Shown in pieces: positions 51,097 to 60,425 of a stretch of 64,000 nt of DNA (within the stretch, counting starts at the first letter, position 1; each line of letters begins with the position of its first letter). The translations under genes and the position numbers were made by a program. The stretch lies in NCBI GenBank assembly GCA_035999765.1, contig CP108521.1, positions 10,106,001 through 10,170,000 on the forward strand, given 5' to 3'. The DNA comes from Streptomyces sp. NBC_01231. Lineage in GTDB: Bacteria > Actinomycetota > Actinomycetes > Streptomycetales > Streptomycetaceae. Under the pieces are notes generated by a model that saw nothing but the letters and a program-made list of their open reading frames with translations, ran no database searches and had not been told where the DNA came from.

Positions 51097-53337
51097 ATGG
51101 GGGACAGCAGGCTGATCCACGGCCGGTACCGGCTGCTCGACCAGATCGGGCGGGGCGGTATGGGCGAGGTGTGGCGGGCGCGCGACGAGTCGCTGGGCCG
51201 GCAGGTCGCCGTGAAGTGCCTCAAGCCGCTGGGCGGGCACCACGACCAGGCCTTCACCGGGGTCCTCAGGGAGCGGTTCAGGCGCGAGGCCCGGGTGGCA
51301 GCCGCCCTCCAGCACCGCGGCGTGACCGTCGTCCACGACTTCGGCGAGTGGGACGGCGTCCTCTACCTCGTCATGGAACTCCTGGAGGGCCGCAACCTCA
51401 GCCAGCTCCTGGAGGACAACAAGCAGCACCCGCTGCCCGTCCCCGACGTCGTCGAGATCGCCGACCAGGTCGCCGCCGCCCTCGCCTACACCCACCAACA
51501 GGGCATCGTGCACCGCGACCTGAAGCCCGCGAACATCGTGCGGCTGACCGACGGCACCGTGAAGATCTGCGACTTCGGCATCGCCCGCCTCGGCCACGAC
51601 ATCGGCTTCACCTCCCGCCTCACCGGCACCGGCATCGCCATGGGCACCCCGCACTACATGTCGCCGGAGCAGATCGGCGGCGTCGAGGTCGACCAGCGCA
51701 GCGACCTGTACTCACTGGGCTGCGTGCTGTACGAGATCGCCACCGGCGCCCCGCCCTTCGACCTCGCCGACCCCTGGGCGATCCTCATCGGCCACCGCGA
51801 CACACCGCCCCGCCCGCCCCGCAGCCACCGCGCCGACCTGCCCGCCTACCTGGAGGAGGTCATCCTCGACCTGCTCGCCAAGAGCCCCGAGCAACGCCCG
51901 AACGACGCCCGCGAGCTGGGCCGCCGGATCAGCGACGGACGCGCCACGCCGACGTACGTGCCGACCGTCGTGACCCCGCAGCCGGATCTGCGCCCGCCCG
52001 AGCCGGCCACCCCGCGCGGAGCCCGCCTGCCGTCCTGGACCCGGGGCATGACCACCGGGCACAAGGCGACCGGCGCCGGACTGCGCACCGCGGCCCCCGA
52101 CGCGGGGGCGGGCCTCACCGGCGAATGGATCCCGCGCCCGCCCGGCGGCAGACCCGAGGAGCCGGTGCCCGACGCACCCCCCGCCCCCTCCCCGGAGGCG
52201 GTCACCGCGCTCGCGGGGCGACACAACGCCGGGCTCAGCCTGGGACGGCTCGGCCGCTGGGCCGAGGCCGGTGAGGTGCACCGCGCGGTCGCCGCCGAAC
52301 GCGAACACCTCCTCGGCCCCGACCACCCCGACACCCTCGCCAGCCGCTACGAGGTCGCCTTCACCTACAGCCGCACCGGCCGCGCCTCCGACGCCCTGCG
52401 CGAGTACAAGCACGTCGCCCGTTCCCGGAGCATCTCGCTCGGCCCGGACCACCCCGACACCCTCGCCGCGCGCCAGGAAATGGCCTACGTCCTCGGACAG
52501 CTGGGCCGCCACTTCGACGCCCACCAGGTCTACAACTCGGTGCTCGCCGCCCGCGAGAGCATCATGGGCGCCGATCACCCGGACACCCTGCGCTGCCGCC
52601 ACAACCTCGCCTTCAACCTCAGCAGGCTCGGCCGCCTGGAGGACTCGTACAGGATGGCCTGCGACGTGGCGGCCGCGCGCGCCCGGGTGCTCGGCCCGCA
52701 CCACCCCGACACCCTGGTCACCCGCTACGAGGTCGCCTACGCGCTCGGCCAGTTGGGCCGCTGGCCGGAAGCTCTGCAGACCTACCGCGAGGTCGCCGAG
52801 GCCCGCGCACAGGCCCTGGGCCCCGACCACGCCGACACCCTCGCCGCCCGCTACGAGGTCGGCATCAGCCTCGGCCGCCTCGGCCGCAGCACGGAGGCGC
52901 TCCAGCTCTACCGCGACCTGATCGACGACCGCACCCGGATCCAGGGCCCCGCCCACCCCGAGACCCTGCGCGCCCGCCACGGCCTGGGCGTCAACCTCGG
53001 CCGACTCGGCCGCTGGGAGGAGGCCCTCGCCGAGTCCCGCGACGTGTGCGCGATCCGCGAACGCGTCCTGGGCGACGACCACCCGGACACCCTGGTCAGC
53101 CGCCGTGAGGTCGCCGTCGGCCTCGGCTGGCTGGGCCGCTGGCCGGACGCGCTGACCGAGTACCGCCGGGTGGCCGCCTCCCGCGAGCGCGTCCTCGGCG
53201 CCGACCACCCCGACACCCTCGCCAGCCGGAACGATGAGGCCCACTGCCTGGAGCAGCTCGGGCGGGGCGCGGAAGCCGCGGATCTGTACCGCCAGGTGGC
53301 CGAGGTGCGGCAGCGACGCATGACCGGCGGCCACTGA
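51097..53337 (+). CDS. Serine/threonine protein kinase with C-terminal tetratricopeptide repeats
   Basis: The 746-residue protein is a Hanks-type kinase (residues 10-275) with GRGGMGEVW, catalytic K40, HRDLKPAN (D141), DFG (D159) and the MGTPHYMSPEQ activation segment. A Pro/Arg-rich linker (about 280-380) follows, then eight TPR-like units of 42 residues, each with an LGPDHPDTL-type signature, filling the C-terminus. No membrane helix is found, unlike PASTA kinases, so it should be a cytosolic kinase with a TPR scaffold for partner proteins. CAGGAG directly abuts the ATG; GTG 51064 is an alternative start. Confidence 0.93.
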   Translation: MGDSRLIHGRYRLLDQIGRGGMGEVWRARDESLGRQVAVKCLKPLGGHHDQAFTGVLRERFRREARVAAALQHRGVTVVHDFGEWDGVLYLVMELLEGRNLSQLLEDNKQHPLPVPDVVEIADQVAAALAYTHQQGIVHRDLKPANIVRLTDGTVKICDFGIARLGHDIGFTSRLTGTGIAMGTPHYMSPEQIGGVEVDQRSDLYSLGCVLYEIATGAPPFDLADPWAILIGHRDTPPRPPRSHRADLPAYLEEVILDLLAKSPEQRPNDARELGRRISDGRATPTYVPTVVTPQPDLRPPEPATPRGARLPSWTRGMTTGHKATGAGLRTAAPDAGAGLTGEWIPRPPGGRPEEPVPDAPPAPSPEAVTALAGRHNAGLSLGRLGRWAEAGEVHRAVAAEREHLLGPDHPDTLASRYEVAFTYSRTGRASDALREYKHVARSRSISLGPDHPDTLAARQEMAYVLGQLGRHFDAHQVYNSVLAARESIMGADHPDTLRCRHNLAFNLSRLGRLEDSYRMACDVAAARARVLGPHHPDTLVTRYEVAYALGQLGRWPEALQTYREVAEARAQALGPDHADTLAARYEVGISLGRLGRSTEALQLYRDLIDDRTRIQGPAHPETLRARHGLGVNLGRLGRWEEALAESRDVCAIRERVLGDDHPDTLVSRREVAVGLGWLGRWPDALTEYRRVAASRERVLGADHPDTLASRNDEAHCLEQLGRGAEAADLYRQVAEVRQRRMTGGH

Positions 53338-53391
53338 CCCGGCCGCGGCCCATCTCTGGCCGACGTGGATCACCCCGTGTTACGAAGAACC

Positions 53392-54960
53392 ATGCCTGTA
53401 CACGAGGGACACCGGACGTACGACGCCGTAGTGATCGGCGGCGGCCACAACGGCCTCGTCGCCGCCGCCTATCTGGCGCGGGCGGGACGCTCCGTGCTGG
53501 TGCTGGAGCGGCTGGAGCGCACCGGCGGCGCCGCCGTGTCCACCCGCCCGTTCACCGGTGTGGACGCGCGGCTGTCACGCTACTCGTACCTGGTCAGCCT
53601 GCTGCCGAAGAAGGTCGTGCGGGACCTCGGGCTCGACTTCCGCGTCCGCACCCGCACCGTGTCGTCGTACACCCCCGTCGAGCGGGACGGCCGGCCGACC
53701 GGACTCCTGGTCGGCGGCAGCGAACGACGCACCCGAGAGGCGTTCGCCCGACTCACCGGCGGAGAGCGCGAGTACCAGGCCTGGCAGCGGTTCTACGACA
53801 TGACCGGCCGCGTCGCCCAACGGGTCTTCCCGACGCTCACCGAGCCGCTGCCCACCCGCGACGAACTGCGCCGCCGCATCGACGACGAGGACGCCTGGCG
53901 GACCCTCTTCGAGGAACCGATCGGCGCGACGATCGAGGACCGCTTCGCCGACGACCTGGTGCGGGGCGTCGTCCTCACCGACGCCCTCATCGGCACCTTC
54001 GCCGACGCCCACGACCCCTCCCTGCGGCAGAACCGCTGCTTCCTCTACCACGTCATCGGCGGCGGCACCGGAGCCTGGGACGTACCCGTCGGCGGCATGG
54101 GAGCCCTCACCGACGCGCTGGCCCAGTCGGCACGAGCGGCGGGCGCCGTCCTGACCACCGGACACGAGGCCGTACGCATCGACACCGACGGACACACCGC
54201 GGAGGTCACCTACCGGACCGCCGACGGGGAGGGCACGGTCGCCGCCCGGCACGTCCTGGTCAACGCCTCCCCGCACGAACTGGCAGCCCTCACCGGCGAC
54301 CAGGCCCCCGCGCCCGCCGAGGGCGCCCAGCTCAAGGTGAACATGCTCCTCAATCGGCTGCCAAGGCTGCGTGACGAGTCCGTGGACCCCCGCGAGGCGT
54401 TCTCCGGCACCTTCCACATCGCCGAGGGCTACGAGCAACTGGCCGCCGCCCACACCCAGGCCGCGTCCGGTGAACTGCCCGCCGCCCCGCCCTCCGAGAT
54501 CTACTGCCACTCGCTCACCGACCCGACGATCCTCGGCCCGGACCTCGTCGAACAGGGCTACCAGACCCTGACCCTGTTCGGACTGCACACGCCGGCCCGG
54601 CTCTTCGAGCGGGACAACGACGCCGTACGCGACGACCTCCTGAAGTCGACCCTCGCCCAGCTGGACGCCCACCTCGCCGAGCCGCTCGCCGACTGTCTGG
54701 CCACCGACGCCGACGGGCGGCCATGCATCGAGGCGAAGACCCCGCTCGACCTGGAGCGGGACCTCCGCCTTCCCGGCGGCAACATCTTCCACCGGGACCT
54801 CGCCTGGCCGTACGCCCAGGACGGCACCGGCCGCTGGGGCGTGGAGACCCGGCACCCCAACGTGCTGCTGTGCGGGGCGGGCGCGGTGCGCGGGGGAGGG
54901 GTGAGCGGGGTGCCGGGGCACAACGCGGCGATGGCGGTGCTGGAATCCGGTGACGACTGA
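53392..54960 (+). CDS. Phytoene-desaturase-like FAD-dependent oxidoreductase (PYROXD2-like)
   Basis: The 522-residue flavoprotein starts with YDAVVIGGGHNGLVAAAYLA, the FAD motif of the NAD(P)/FAD phytoene desaturase superfamily. ERTGGAAVSTRPF, GTGAWDVPVGGMGALTDALA and the closing LCGAGAVRGGGVSGVPGHNA segment follow. The last suits the PYROXD2/carotenoid-desaturase-like group. ATG 53392 has no Shine-Dalgarno site; GTG 53365 is in frame upstream. No carotenoid genes are nearby, so a pathway cannot be assigned. A shared hairpin follows the stop. Confidence 0.9.
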   Translation: MPVHEGHRTYDAVVIGGGHNGLVAAAYLARAGRSVLVLERLERTGGAAVSTRPFTGVDARLSRYSYLVSLLPKKVVRDLGLDFRVRTRTVSSYTPVERDGRPTGLLVGGSERRTREAFARLTGGEREYQAWQRFYDMTGRVAQRVFPTLTEPLPTRDELRRRIDDEDAWRTLFEEPIGATIEDRFADDLVRGVVLTDALIGTFADAHDPSLRQNRCFLYHVIGGGTGAWDVPVGGMGALTDALAQSARAAGAVLTTGHEAVRIDTDGHTAEVTYRTADGEGTVAARHVLVNASPHELAALTGDQAPAPAEGAQLKVNMLLNRLPRLRDESVDPREAFSGTFHIAEGYEQLAAAHTQAASGELPAAPPSEIYCHSLTDPTILGPDLVEQGYQTLTLFGLHTPARLFERDNDAVRDDLLKSTLAQLDAHLAEPLADCLATDADGRPCIEAKTPLDLERDLRLPGGNIFHRDLAWPYAQDGTGRWGVETRHPNVLLCGAGAVRGGGVSGVPGHNAAMAVLESGDD

Positions 54961-54985
54961 GGATGTCCGTGCGGCTTCGGTGACG

Positions 54986-55006
54986 GACCGGCCGACTTCG
55001 CCGGTC
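54986..55006. terminator. Hairpin between convergent genes
   Basis: GACCGGC (54986-54992) pairs with GCCGGTC (55000-55006) across a 7-nt loop, in the 44-bp gap between the + strand oxidoreductase and the - strand SDR; it reaches into the SDR stop codon. Confidence 0.6.
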
Positions 55007-55761
55007 AGGCCCGCATACCGCCGTCGACCCTGAGCACCGTGCCGGTCACGTAGGAGGCACGGTCGCTCAGGAGCCAGGCGGCGGCCTCGGCGACCTCGTG
55101 CGGGTCGGCGGCCCGTCCCAACGGGGTCTGTGCGTTGAGCTGGTCGACGATGCCGGGGGAGTCCGCCTCCCACTCGTCGATCATCTCGGTCAGCGTCGTG
55201 CCGGGCGCGATGGCGTTGACGCGGATGCCCTCCGGGCCGTACGTCACGGCGGCCGAGGCAGTCAGGCTGTTCAGCGCCCGCTTCGCCGCGCCGTACGCGG
55301 GCAGCCACGGGTTGCCCATCAGGCTGCCCACGCTGGAGGTGTTGACGATCGCCCCGGTCCCGGCGGTGGCCCGGATGGCGGCGATCTCCGCGTTCATGGC
55401 CAGCCAGGGGCCCTTGAGGTTGATCGCGTAGACGTGGTCGAAGTCGCTCTCCGGGAGCTGGTCCATCGGGCCCGACGGCTGGATGGTCGCCGCGTTGTTG
55501 AAGGCGACGTCGAGACGGCCGTACAGCTCCACCGTCCGGTCCACGGCGGCCCGGACACTCGCCGGGTCGGCAAGGTCGCAGCGTACGTGGTCCGCGGTGC
55601 CGCCCGCGGCCCGGATCTCCTCGGTCACCGTCTTGAGCTGGGTCTCCGTACGGGCCGCGAGGAGCACCCGGGCGCCCTCCCGGGCGAACAGCCGGGCGGC
55701 GGCGGCTCCGATGCCGCGGCCGGCACCGGTGACGAAGGCGACCTTGCCGGCGCATGGACAT
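55005..55761 (-). pseudogene. SDR gene with a one-base insertion next to the start codon
   Basis: The frame encodes a complete SDR: GKVAFVTGAGRGIG, then FNNAATIQ, NTSSVGS, YGAAK and RASYVTGTVLRVDGGMRA. It has no start codon, because an in-frame TGA (the stop of the neighbouring hydrolase) lies upstream with no ATG, GTG or TTG after it. Removing a single C at about 55752 would give ATG TCC ATG GCC GGC AAG, a typical SDR beginning. The extra base is thus a frameshift mutation or a sequence error. The rest is intact. An internal start (MLLAARTETQ) would lose the cofactor motif. Confidence 0.8.
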
Positions 55762-55775
55762 CCCCGGCCGAGCCG

Positions 55776-57575
55776 TCAGTCCGCGGAGGCGGTCCAGCCG
55801 TTGGCCTCGATGCGCGCACCGTCCGCCGGACGTGCCTCGTCGAACAGGACGCCGTCCGCCGCCTGAACGCGCAGCCCGTCGACGTACGCGCCGCGCCCGA
55901 CGTACAGCCGGTCGGTCGCGTAGCGCCAGCGCAGCGTGAGCCGGCGGGCGGCCGGGAGACTTGCCGTGAGCCGGTACCAGCGGTGGCCCGACCACCCGGT
56001 GACCGCGCCGACCGGATGCTTCTGAGGATCCTCGCCGTGGCGTGTCGTCGCGAAGGGGACCGGCTGCCACGTGCTGCCCCCGTCCGCCGTGGATTCCAGC
56101 ACGAGGACGTCCGATCCGGGTTCGGTGTCCCACCACAGGGCGCAGCGCAGTTGGGCCTCGCCTGAGGTCGTGTCGAGCGCGGGGAGCGTGAGGGTGGCGG
56201 TCGTGGCATTCGTCATTCCGGAGAACCAGGCCGTACGACCGTGCCGCGGCCGCACCGGCACGGCGCGCGCCAGGTGGTTGCCGGCGGCGACCCGGGGCGC
56301 GGAGCCCGAACGCCAACTGCGCACCGGGTGAACCGAGTTGCCGAGCACGATCAGGAAGGAGTCGGTCGTCGGGTCGAGGACCAGCGAGGTACCGGTGAAC
56401 CCGGTGTGCCCTGCCGTGCGCGGGGTGGCCATCGCGCCCATGTACCAGTGCTGGTAGAGCTCGAAGCCGAGGCCGTGCTCGTCGCCGGGGAAGGCGGTGT
56501 TGAAGTCGGTGAACATCAGCTCCACCGACTCCGGTCGCAGGACGCGGGCGCGGCCGTAGGACCCGCCGTTGAGCAGCGTCCGGCCGAGGACGGCCAGGTC
56601 CCAGGCGTTCGAGAACACCCCGGCGTGACCGGCCACGCCACCCAGGCTGAACGCGTTCTCGTCGTGCACCTCGCCCCACACGAGTCCTCTGTCGAGCCCC
56701 GACCAGGGGGCGCGGGCGTCCTCCGTAGCCGCGATCCTCGCTCTCCAGGACGCGGGCGGGTTGTAGCGCGTGTGGCGGAGGCCGAGCGGGGCGGTGACCT
56801 CGTCGTGCAGGAGGGTGTCCAACGCGCGGCCCGTGACCTTCTCCAGCACCAGTTGCAGCGAGATCAGGTTCAAATCCGAGTAGAGGTAGGCGGACCCCGG
56901 CGGGTTGAGCGGCGCCTCGTCCCAGATGAGTCGGAGCTTCTCCTCGTACGACGGGGCCTTGTAGAGCGGGATCCAGGCGCGGAAACCCGACGTGTGGGTG
57001 AGGAGTTGACGGATCGTGATGTCCTGCTTGCCGGCCCCGCCGAACTCCGGAAGGTATCCCGCGACCCTCCCCTCCAACTCCAGCGCGCCCCGTTCGACCT
57101 GCTGCACGGCGAGGATCGAGGTGAACAGCTTCGACACGGAGGCGAGATCGAAGACGGTGTCCTCCGCCATGGGGAGCTGCTGGTCGGCCGGGAACTCGAC
57201 ACCCGTGTCGGTGTTCTCGTCGTACGCCCGGTAGCGCACCGCCATGCCGATGGGCCGGTGCAGGGCCACCGTGCCGCCCCGCCCGGCGAGCAGCACGGCG
57301 CCCGCGTACCAGGGATGGCTGGGGGAGGGGCCGAGGAAGGCCTCGGCGTCGGTGACGAGTTGACGCAGGTGAGCGGGGAGCAACCCGGCGCGTTCGGGGG
57401 AGCCGTGCCGCAGGGTGGGATGCCTGGCCGACGGGCCCGCCTCAGCGGCGCGGACCGGTCCCGCCGGGAAGGGGGCGATGCTGAGGGCACCGCCCAACGC
57501 CAGTGCCCGCCGCCCCAGTTGACGGCGGGTCGGTCCGCGCCCGTCCGCCGCTCTGTCCGCCGCGTCGTCCCTCAT
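55776..57575 (-). CDS. Tat-exported serine hydrolase, beta-lactamase/class C family
   Basis: The ATG at 57575 follows GGGAGG. The 599-residue protein has a twin-arginine-type signal (RRQLGRRALALGGALSIAP, cleavage near AGPVRAAEA), then a serine beta-lactamase-like domain. The active SxxK is S146-V-S-K149 in DLASVSKLF, with YSDLN and HTGFTG as the second and third motifs. The C-terminal 200 residues form a beta-rich carbohydrate-binding-like module (LRCALWWDTEPGSDVLVLES). It probably acts on cell-wall peptides or esters outside the cell. An operator-like inverted repeat lies 20 bp upstream. The SDR stands directly downstream. Confidence 0.9.
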   Translation of the reverse strand: MRDDAADRAADGRGPTRRQLGRRALALGGALSIAPFPAGPVRAAEAGPSARHPTLRHGSPERAGLLPAHLRQLVTDAEAFLGPSPSHPWYAGAVLLAGRGGTVALHRPIGMAVRYRAYDENTDTGVEFPADQQLPMAEDTVFDLASVSKLFTSILAVQQVERGALELEGRVAGYLPEFGGAGKQDITIRQLLTHTSGFRAWIPLYKAPSYEEKLRLIWDEAPLNPPGSAYLYSDLNLISLQLVLEKVTGRALDTLLHDEVTAPLGLRHTRYNPPASWRARIAATEDARAPWSGLDRGLVWGEVHDENAFSLGGVAGHAGVFSNAWDLAVLGRTLLNGGSYGRARVLRPESVELMFTDFNTAFPGDEHGLGFELYQHWYMGAMATPRTAGHTGFTGTSLVLDPTTDSFLIVLGNSVHPVRSWRSGSAPRVAAGNHLARAVPVRPRHGRTAWFSGMTNATTATLTLPALDTTSGEAQLRCALWWDTEPGSDVLVLESTADGGSTWQPVPFATTRHGEDPQKHPVGAVTGWSGHRWYRLTASLPAARRLTLRWRYATDRLYVGRGAYVDGLRVQAADGVLFDEARPADGARIEANGWTASAD

Positions 57576-57594
57576 GGGCAACCTCCCGCTGACT

Positions 57595-57635
57595 GAAAGT
57601 ATCTTTCCGGGATCACCTTGCGCGGTGAAACTTTC
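57595..57635. promoter_or_regulatory. Candidate operator pair GAAAG-TAT-CTTTC / GAAA-C-TTTC
   Basis: GAAAGTATCTTTC (57595-57607) and GAAACTTTC (57627-57635) are two symmetric GAAA/TTTC sites in the divergent region between the serine hydrolase and nitronate monooxygenase genes. RpiR/MurR-type regulators of cell-wall sugar genes are known to use GAAA-N-TTTC-like sites, so this may be one; the regulator is not in the window. Confidence 0.5.
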
Positions 57636-57741
57636 GTGTCGGGTGGGCGGCGTGTCAACGGGACGTGCGGGCACCCAAGAAATCTGACGGAGCATCAGAA
57701 AACCTCTTCCGTCGTCCGGAGGACTGCGGCATCCTGCGCCC

Positions 57742-58854
57742 ATGCAGACGGAGCTGAGCAAGACACTGGGAGTCGAGCACGCCGTCTTCGGCTTCACGCC
57801 GTTCCCCGCCGTAGCCGCGGCCATCAGCCGGGCCGGCGGCTTCGGAGTGCTCGGCGCGGTCCGCTACACCGCCCCCGACGACCTCAAACGCGACCTCGAC
57901 TGGATCGAGGCGCACATCGACGGCAAGCCGTACGGTCTCGACGTCGTCATGCCCGCCAAGAAGGTGGAGGGAGTCACTGAGGCCGACGTCGAGGCGATGA
58001 TCCCCGAGGGACACCGGCAGTTCGTCCAGGACACCCTCGCCAAGCACGGCGTGCCCGAACTCGCCGCGGGCGAGGCCTCCGGCTGGCGCATCACCGGCTG
58101 GATGGAGCAGGTCGCCCGCACCCAACTCGACGTCGCCTTCGGCTATCCGATACGGCTGCTCGCCAACGCCCTCGGCTCACCGCCCGCCGACGTGGTGGAC
58201 CGCGCCCACGACCAGGACGTGCTCGTCGCCGCGCTCGCGGGTAGCGCCCGGCACGCCCGCAAGCACCAGGAGGCGGGCATCGACATCGTGGTCGCCCAGG
58301 GGTACGAGGCCGGCGGGCACACCGGCGAGATCGCCTCCATGGTGCTCACGCCCGAGGTCGTCGAGGCCGTCGACCCACTGCCGGTGCTGGCCGCCGGGGG
58401 GATCGGAAGCGGTCAGCAGGTGGCGGCGGCACTGGCACTCGGAGCCCAGGGAGTGTGGCTGGGTTCCCTGTGGCTGACCACCACAGAAGCGGACATGCAC
58501 TCGCCCGCCCTGACGCAGAAGCTGCTCGCCGCCGGTTCCGGCGACACCGTCCGCTCCCGCGCCCTCACCGGCAAGCCCGCGCGCCAACTGCGCACCGAGT
58601 GGACCGACGCCTGGGACGACCCCGACGGACCCGGCACCCTCCCCATGCCACTGCAGGGACTCCTCGTCGCCGAGGCCGTCTCACGCATCCAGAAGTACGA
58701 GGTCGAACCGCTGTTGGGTACGCCGGTCGGCCAGATCGTCGGCCGGATGACCAGCGAACGCAGCGTCCAGGCCGTCTTCGACGACCTCACCCGAGGCTTC
58801 GAACGGGCCGTCGACCGCATCAACCGCATCGCCGGAAGGAGCGGCCAGTCGTGA
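57742..58854 (+). CDS. Nitronate monooxygenase family (NPD-type FMN) protein
   Basis: The 370-residue protein is a TIM-barrel flavoenzyme of the 2-nitropropane dioxygenase/enoyl reductase FMN family. It has FPAVAAAISRAGGFGVLGAV, VAQGYEAGGHTGE (the histidine used as base), the FMN-phosphate site LPVLAAGGIGSGQQV and ALGAQGVWLGS. It starts at ATG 57742, divergent from the serine hydrolase. Its stop overlaps the acyl-CoA synthetase start (GTGA), so the two are coupled. The pairing suggests an FMN-dependent oxidation on an acyl-CoA-type substrate. Confidence 0.92.
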   Translation: MQTELSKTLGVEHAVFGFTPFPAVAAAISRAGGFGVLGAVRYTAPDDLKRDLDWIEAHIDGKPYGLDVVMPAKKVEGVTEADVEAMIPEGHRQFVQDTLAKHGVPELAAGEASGWRITGWMEQVARTQLDVAFGYPIRLLANALGSPPADVVDRAHDQDVLVAALAGSARHARKHQEAGIDIVVAQGYEAGGHTGEIASMVLTPEVVEAVDPLPVLAAGGIGSGQQVAAALALGAQGVWLGSLWLTTTEADMHSPALTQKLLAAGSGDTVRSRALTGKPARQLRTEWTDAWDDPDGPGTLPMPLQGLLVAEAVSRIQKYEVEPLLGTPVGQIVGRMTSERSVQAVFDDLTRGFERAVDRINRIAGRSGQS

Positions 58855-60425
58855 GCACCTCCCCCGCTGCCACCACGAGCACACCCCCCACCGGTTTCTG
58901 GGCCCAGGCCACCGCGGACCCGGACCGCACGGTCCTCATCGCACCGGACGGCGAACCGTGGACCGCCGGACGCCTGCACGCCGCCACCAACCGCCTGGTG
59001 CACGGGTTGCGCGCGGCCGGACTGGAACGCGGCGACGCCTTCGCGGTGGTCCTGCCCAACGGGCCGGAGTTCTTCACCGCCTACCTGGCCGCCAGCCAGG
59101 CCGGCTTCTACCTCGTCCCCGTCAACCACCACCTCGTCGGCCCCGAGATCGCCTGGATCGTCGCCGACTCCGGCGCCAAGGTCCTCCTCGCCCACGAGCG
59201 CTTCGCCGGCCCCGCCCGCCACGCCGCCGACGAGGCCGGCCTCCCCGCCACTCACCGGTACGCGGTCGGCACGGTCGAGGGCTTCCGGCCGTACGCCGAA
59301 CTCCTCGACAGGCAACCGGAGTCGGCGCCCGCCGACCGCACCCTCGGCTGGGTCATGAACTACACCTCAGGCACCACCGGCCGCCCGCGCGGCATCCGGC
59401 GCCCACTGCCCGGCAAGGCCCCCGAGGAGGCGTACCTCGGCGGCTTCCTCGGCATCTTCGGCATCCGGCCGTTCGGCGACAACGTGCACCTCGTCTGCTC
59501 ACCGCTCTACCACACCGCCGTCCTCCAGTTCGCGGGCGCGTCCCTGCACATCGGCCACCGCCTGGTCCTGATGGACAAGTGGACGCCCGAGGAAATGCTC
59601 CGCCTGATCGACACCCACCGGTGCACGCACACCCATATGGTCCCGACCCAGTTCCACCGTCTGCTGGCCCTCCCCGACGACATCAGGGACCGCTACGACG
59701 TCTCCTCCATGCGGCACGCCATCCATGGCGCCGCACCCTGCCCCGACCACGTCAAACGGGCCATGATCGACTGGTGGGGCGACTGTGTGGAGGAGTACTA
59801 CGCGGCCAGCGAGGGCGGGGGAGCCTTCGCGACCGCCGAGGACTGGCTGAAGAAGCCGGGCACGGTCGGCAAGGCATGGCCCATCAGCGAGCTCGCGATC
59901 TTCGACGACGACGGCAACCGGCTGCCGCCCGGCGAACTCGGCACCGTCTACCTGAAGATGAACACCGGCGGCTTCTCGTACCACAAGGACGACGCCAAGA
60001 CTCGGAAGAACCGCATCGGCGACTTCTTCACCGTGGGCGACCTCGGCTGCCTCGACGAGGAAGGCTACCTCTTCCTCCGCGACCGCAAGATCGACATGAT
60101 CATCTCGGGAGGCGTGAACATCTACCCCGCCGAGATCGAGTCCGTCCTGCTCGCCCACCCCGCGGTCGCCGACGCCGCCGCCTTCGGCATCCCGCACGAC
60201 GACTGGGGCGAGGAGGTCAAGGCGGTCGTCGAGCTGGCCCCCGGACACGAGCCCGGCCCCGCCCTCGCCGCCGCGCTTCTCGACCACTGCGCCGAGCAAC
60301 TCGCCGGGTACAAGCGGCCCAAGAGCGTCGACTTCATCGCCGAGATGCCCCGTGACCCCAACGGCAAGCTGTACAAGCGGCGGCTGCGGGACCCGTACTG
60401 GGAGGGCCGTACACGCCCCGTGTGA
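58851..60425 (+). CDS. Acyl-CoA synthetase (ANL superfamily)
   Basis: The 524-residue enzyme has AMP-binding motif MNYTSGTTGRPRG, YYAASEGGG in place of the usual YGxTE, the hinge block GDLGCLDEEGYLFLRDRKID, SGGVNIYPAEIE, and the catalytic lysine in DPNGKLYKRRLR. It activates a carboxylic acid to its CoA ester through an acyl-AMP. GTG 58851 overlaps the monooxygenase stop by four bases. The sequence is close to fatty-acid/bile-acid-type ligases (FadD family). Substrate unknown. Confidence 0.94.
   Translation: MSTSPAATTSTPPTGFWAQATADPDRTVLIAPDGEPWTAGRLHAATNRLVHGLRAAGLERGDAFAVVLPNGPEFFTAYLAASQAGFYLVPVNHHLVGPEIAWIVADSGAKVLLAHERFAGPARHAADEAGLPATHRYAVGTVEGFRPYAELLDRQPESAPADRTLGWVMNYTSGTTGRPRGIRRPLPGKAPEEAYLGGFLGIFGIRPFGDNVHLVCSPLYHTAVLQFAGASLHIGHRLVLMDKWTPEEMLRLIDTHRCTHTHMVPTQFHRLLALPDDIRDRYDVSSMRHAIHGAAPCPDHVKRAMIDWWGDCVEEYYAASEGGGAFATAEDWLKKPGTVGKAWPISELAIFDDDGNRLPPGELGTVYLKMNTGGFSYHKDDAKTRKNRIGDFFTVGDLGCLDEEGYLFLRDRKIDMIISGGVNIYPAEIESVLLAHPAVADAAAFGIPHDDWGEEVKAVVELAPGHEPGPALAAALLDHCAEQLAGYKRPKSVDFIAEMPRDPNGKLYKRRLRDPYWEGRTRPV

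Noticed and set aside
53575..56679. A 1034-codon open frame on the - strand
   Set aside because: It spans two genuine genes in the wrong frame, is full of Arg/Gly/Ala, and covers a real SDR and hydrolase gene; a GC-skew artefact.
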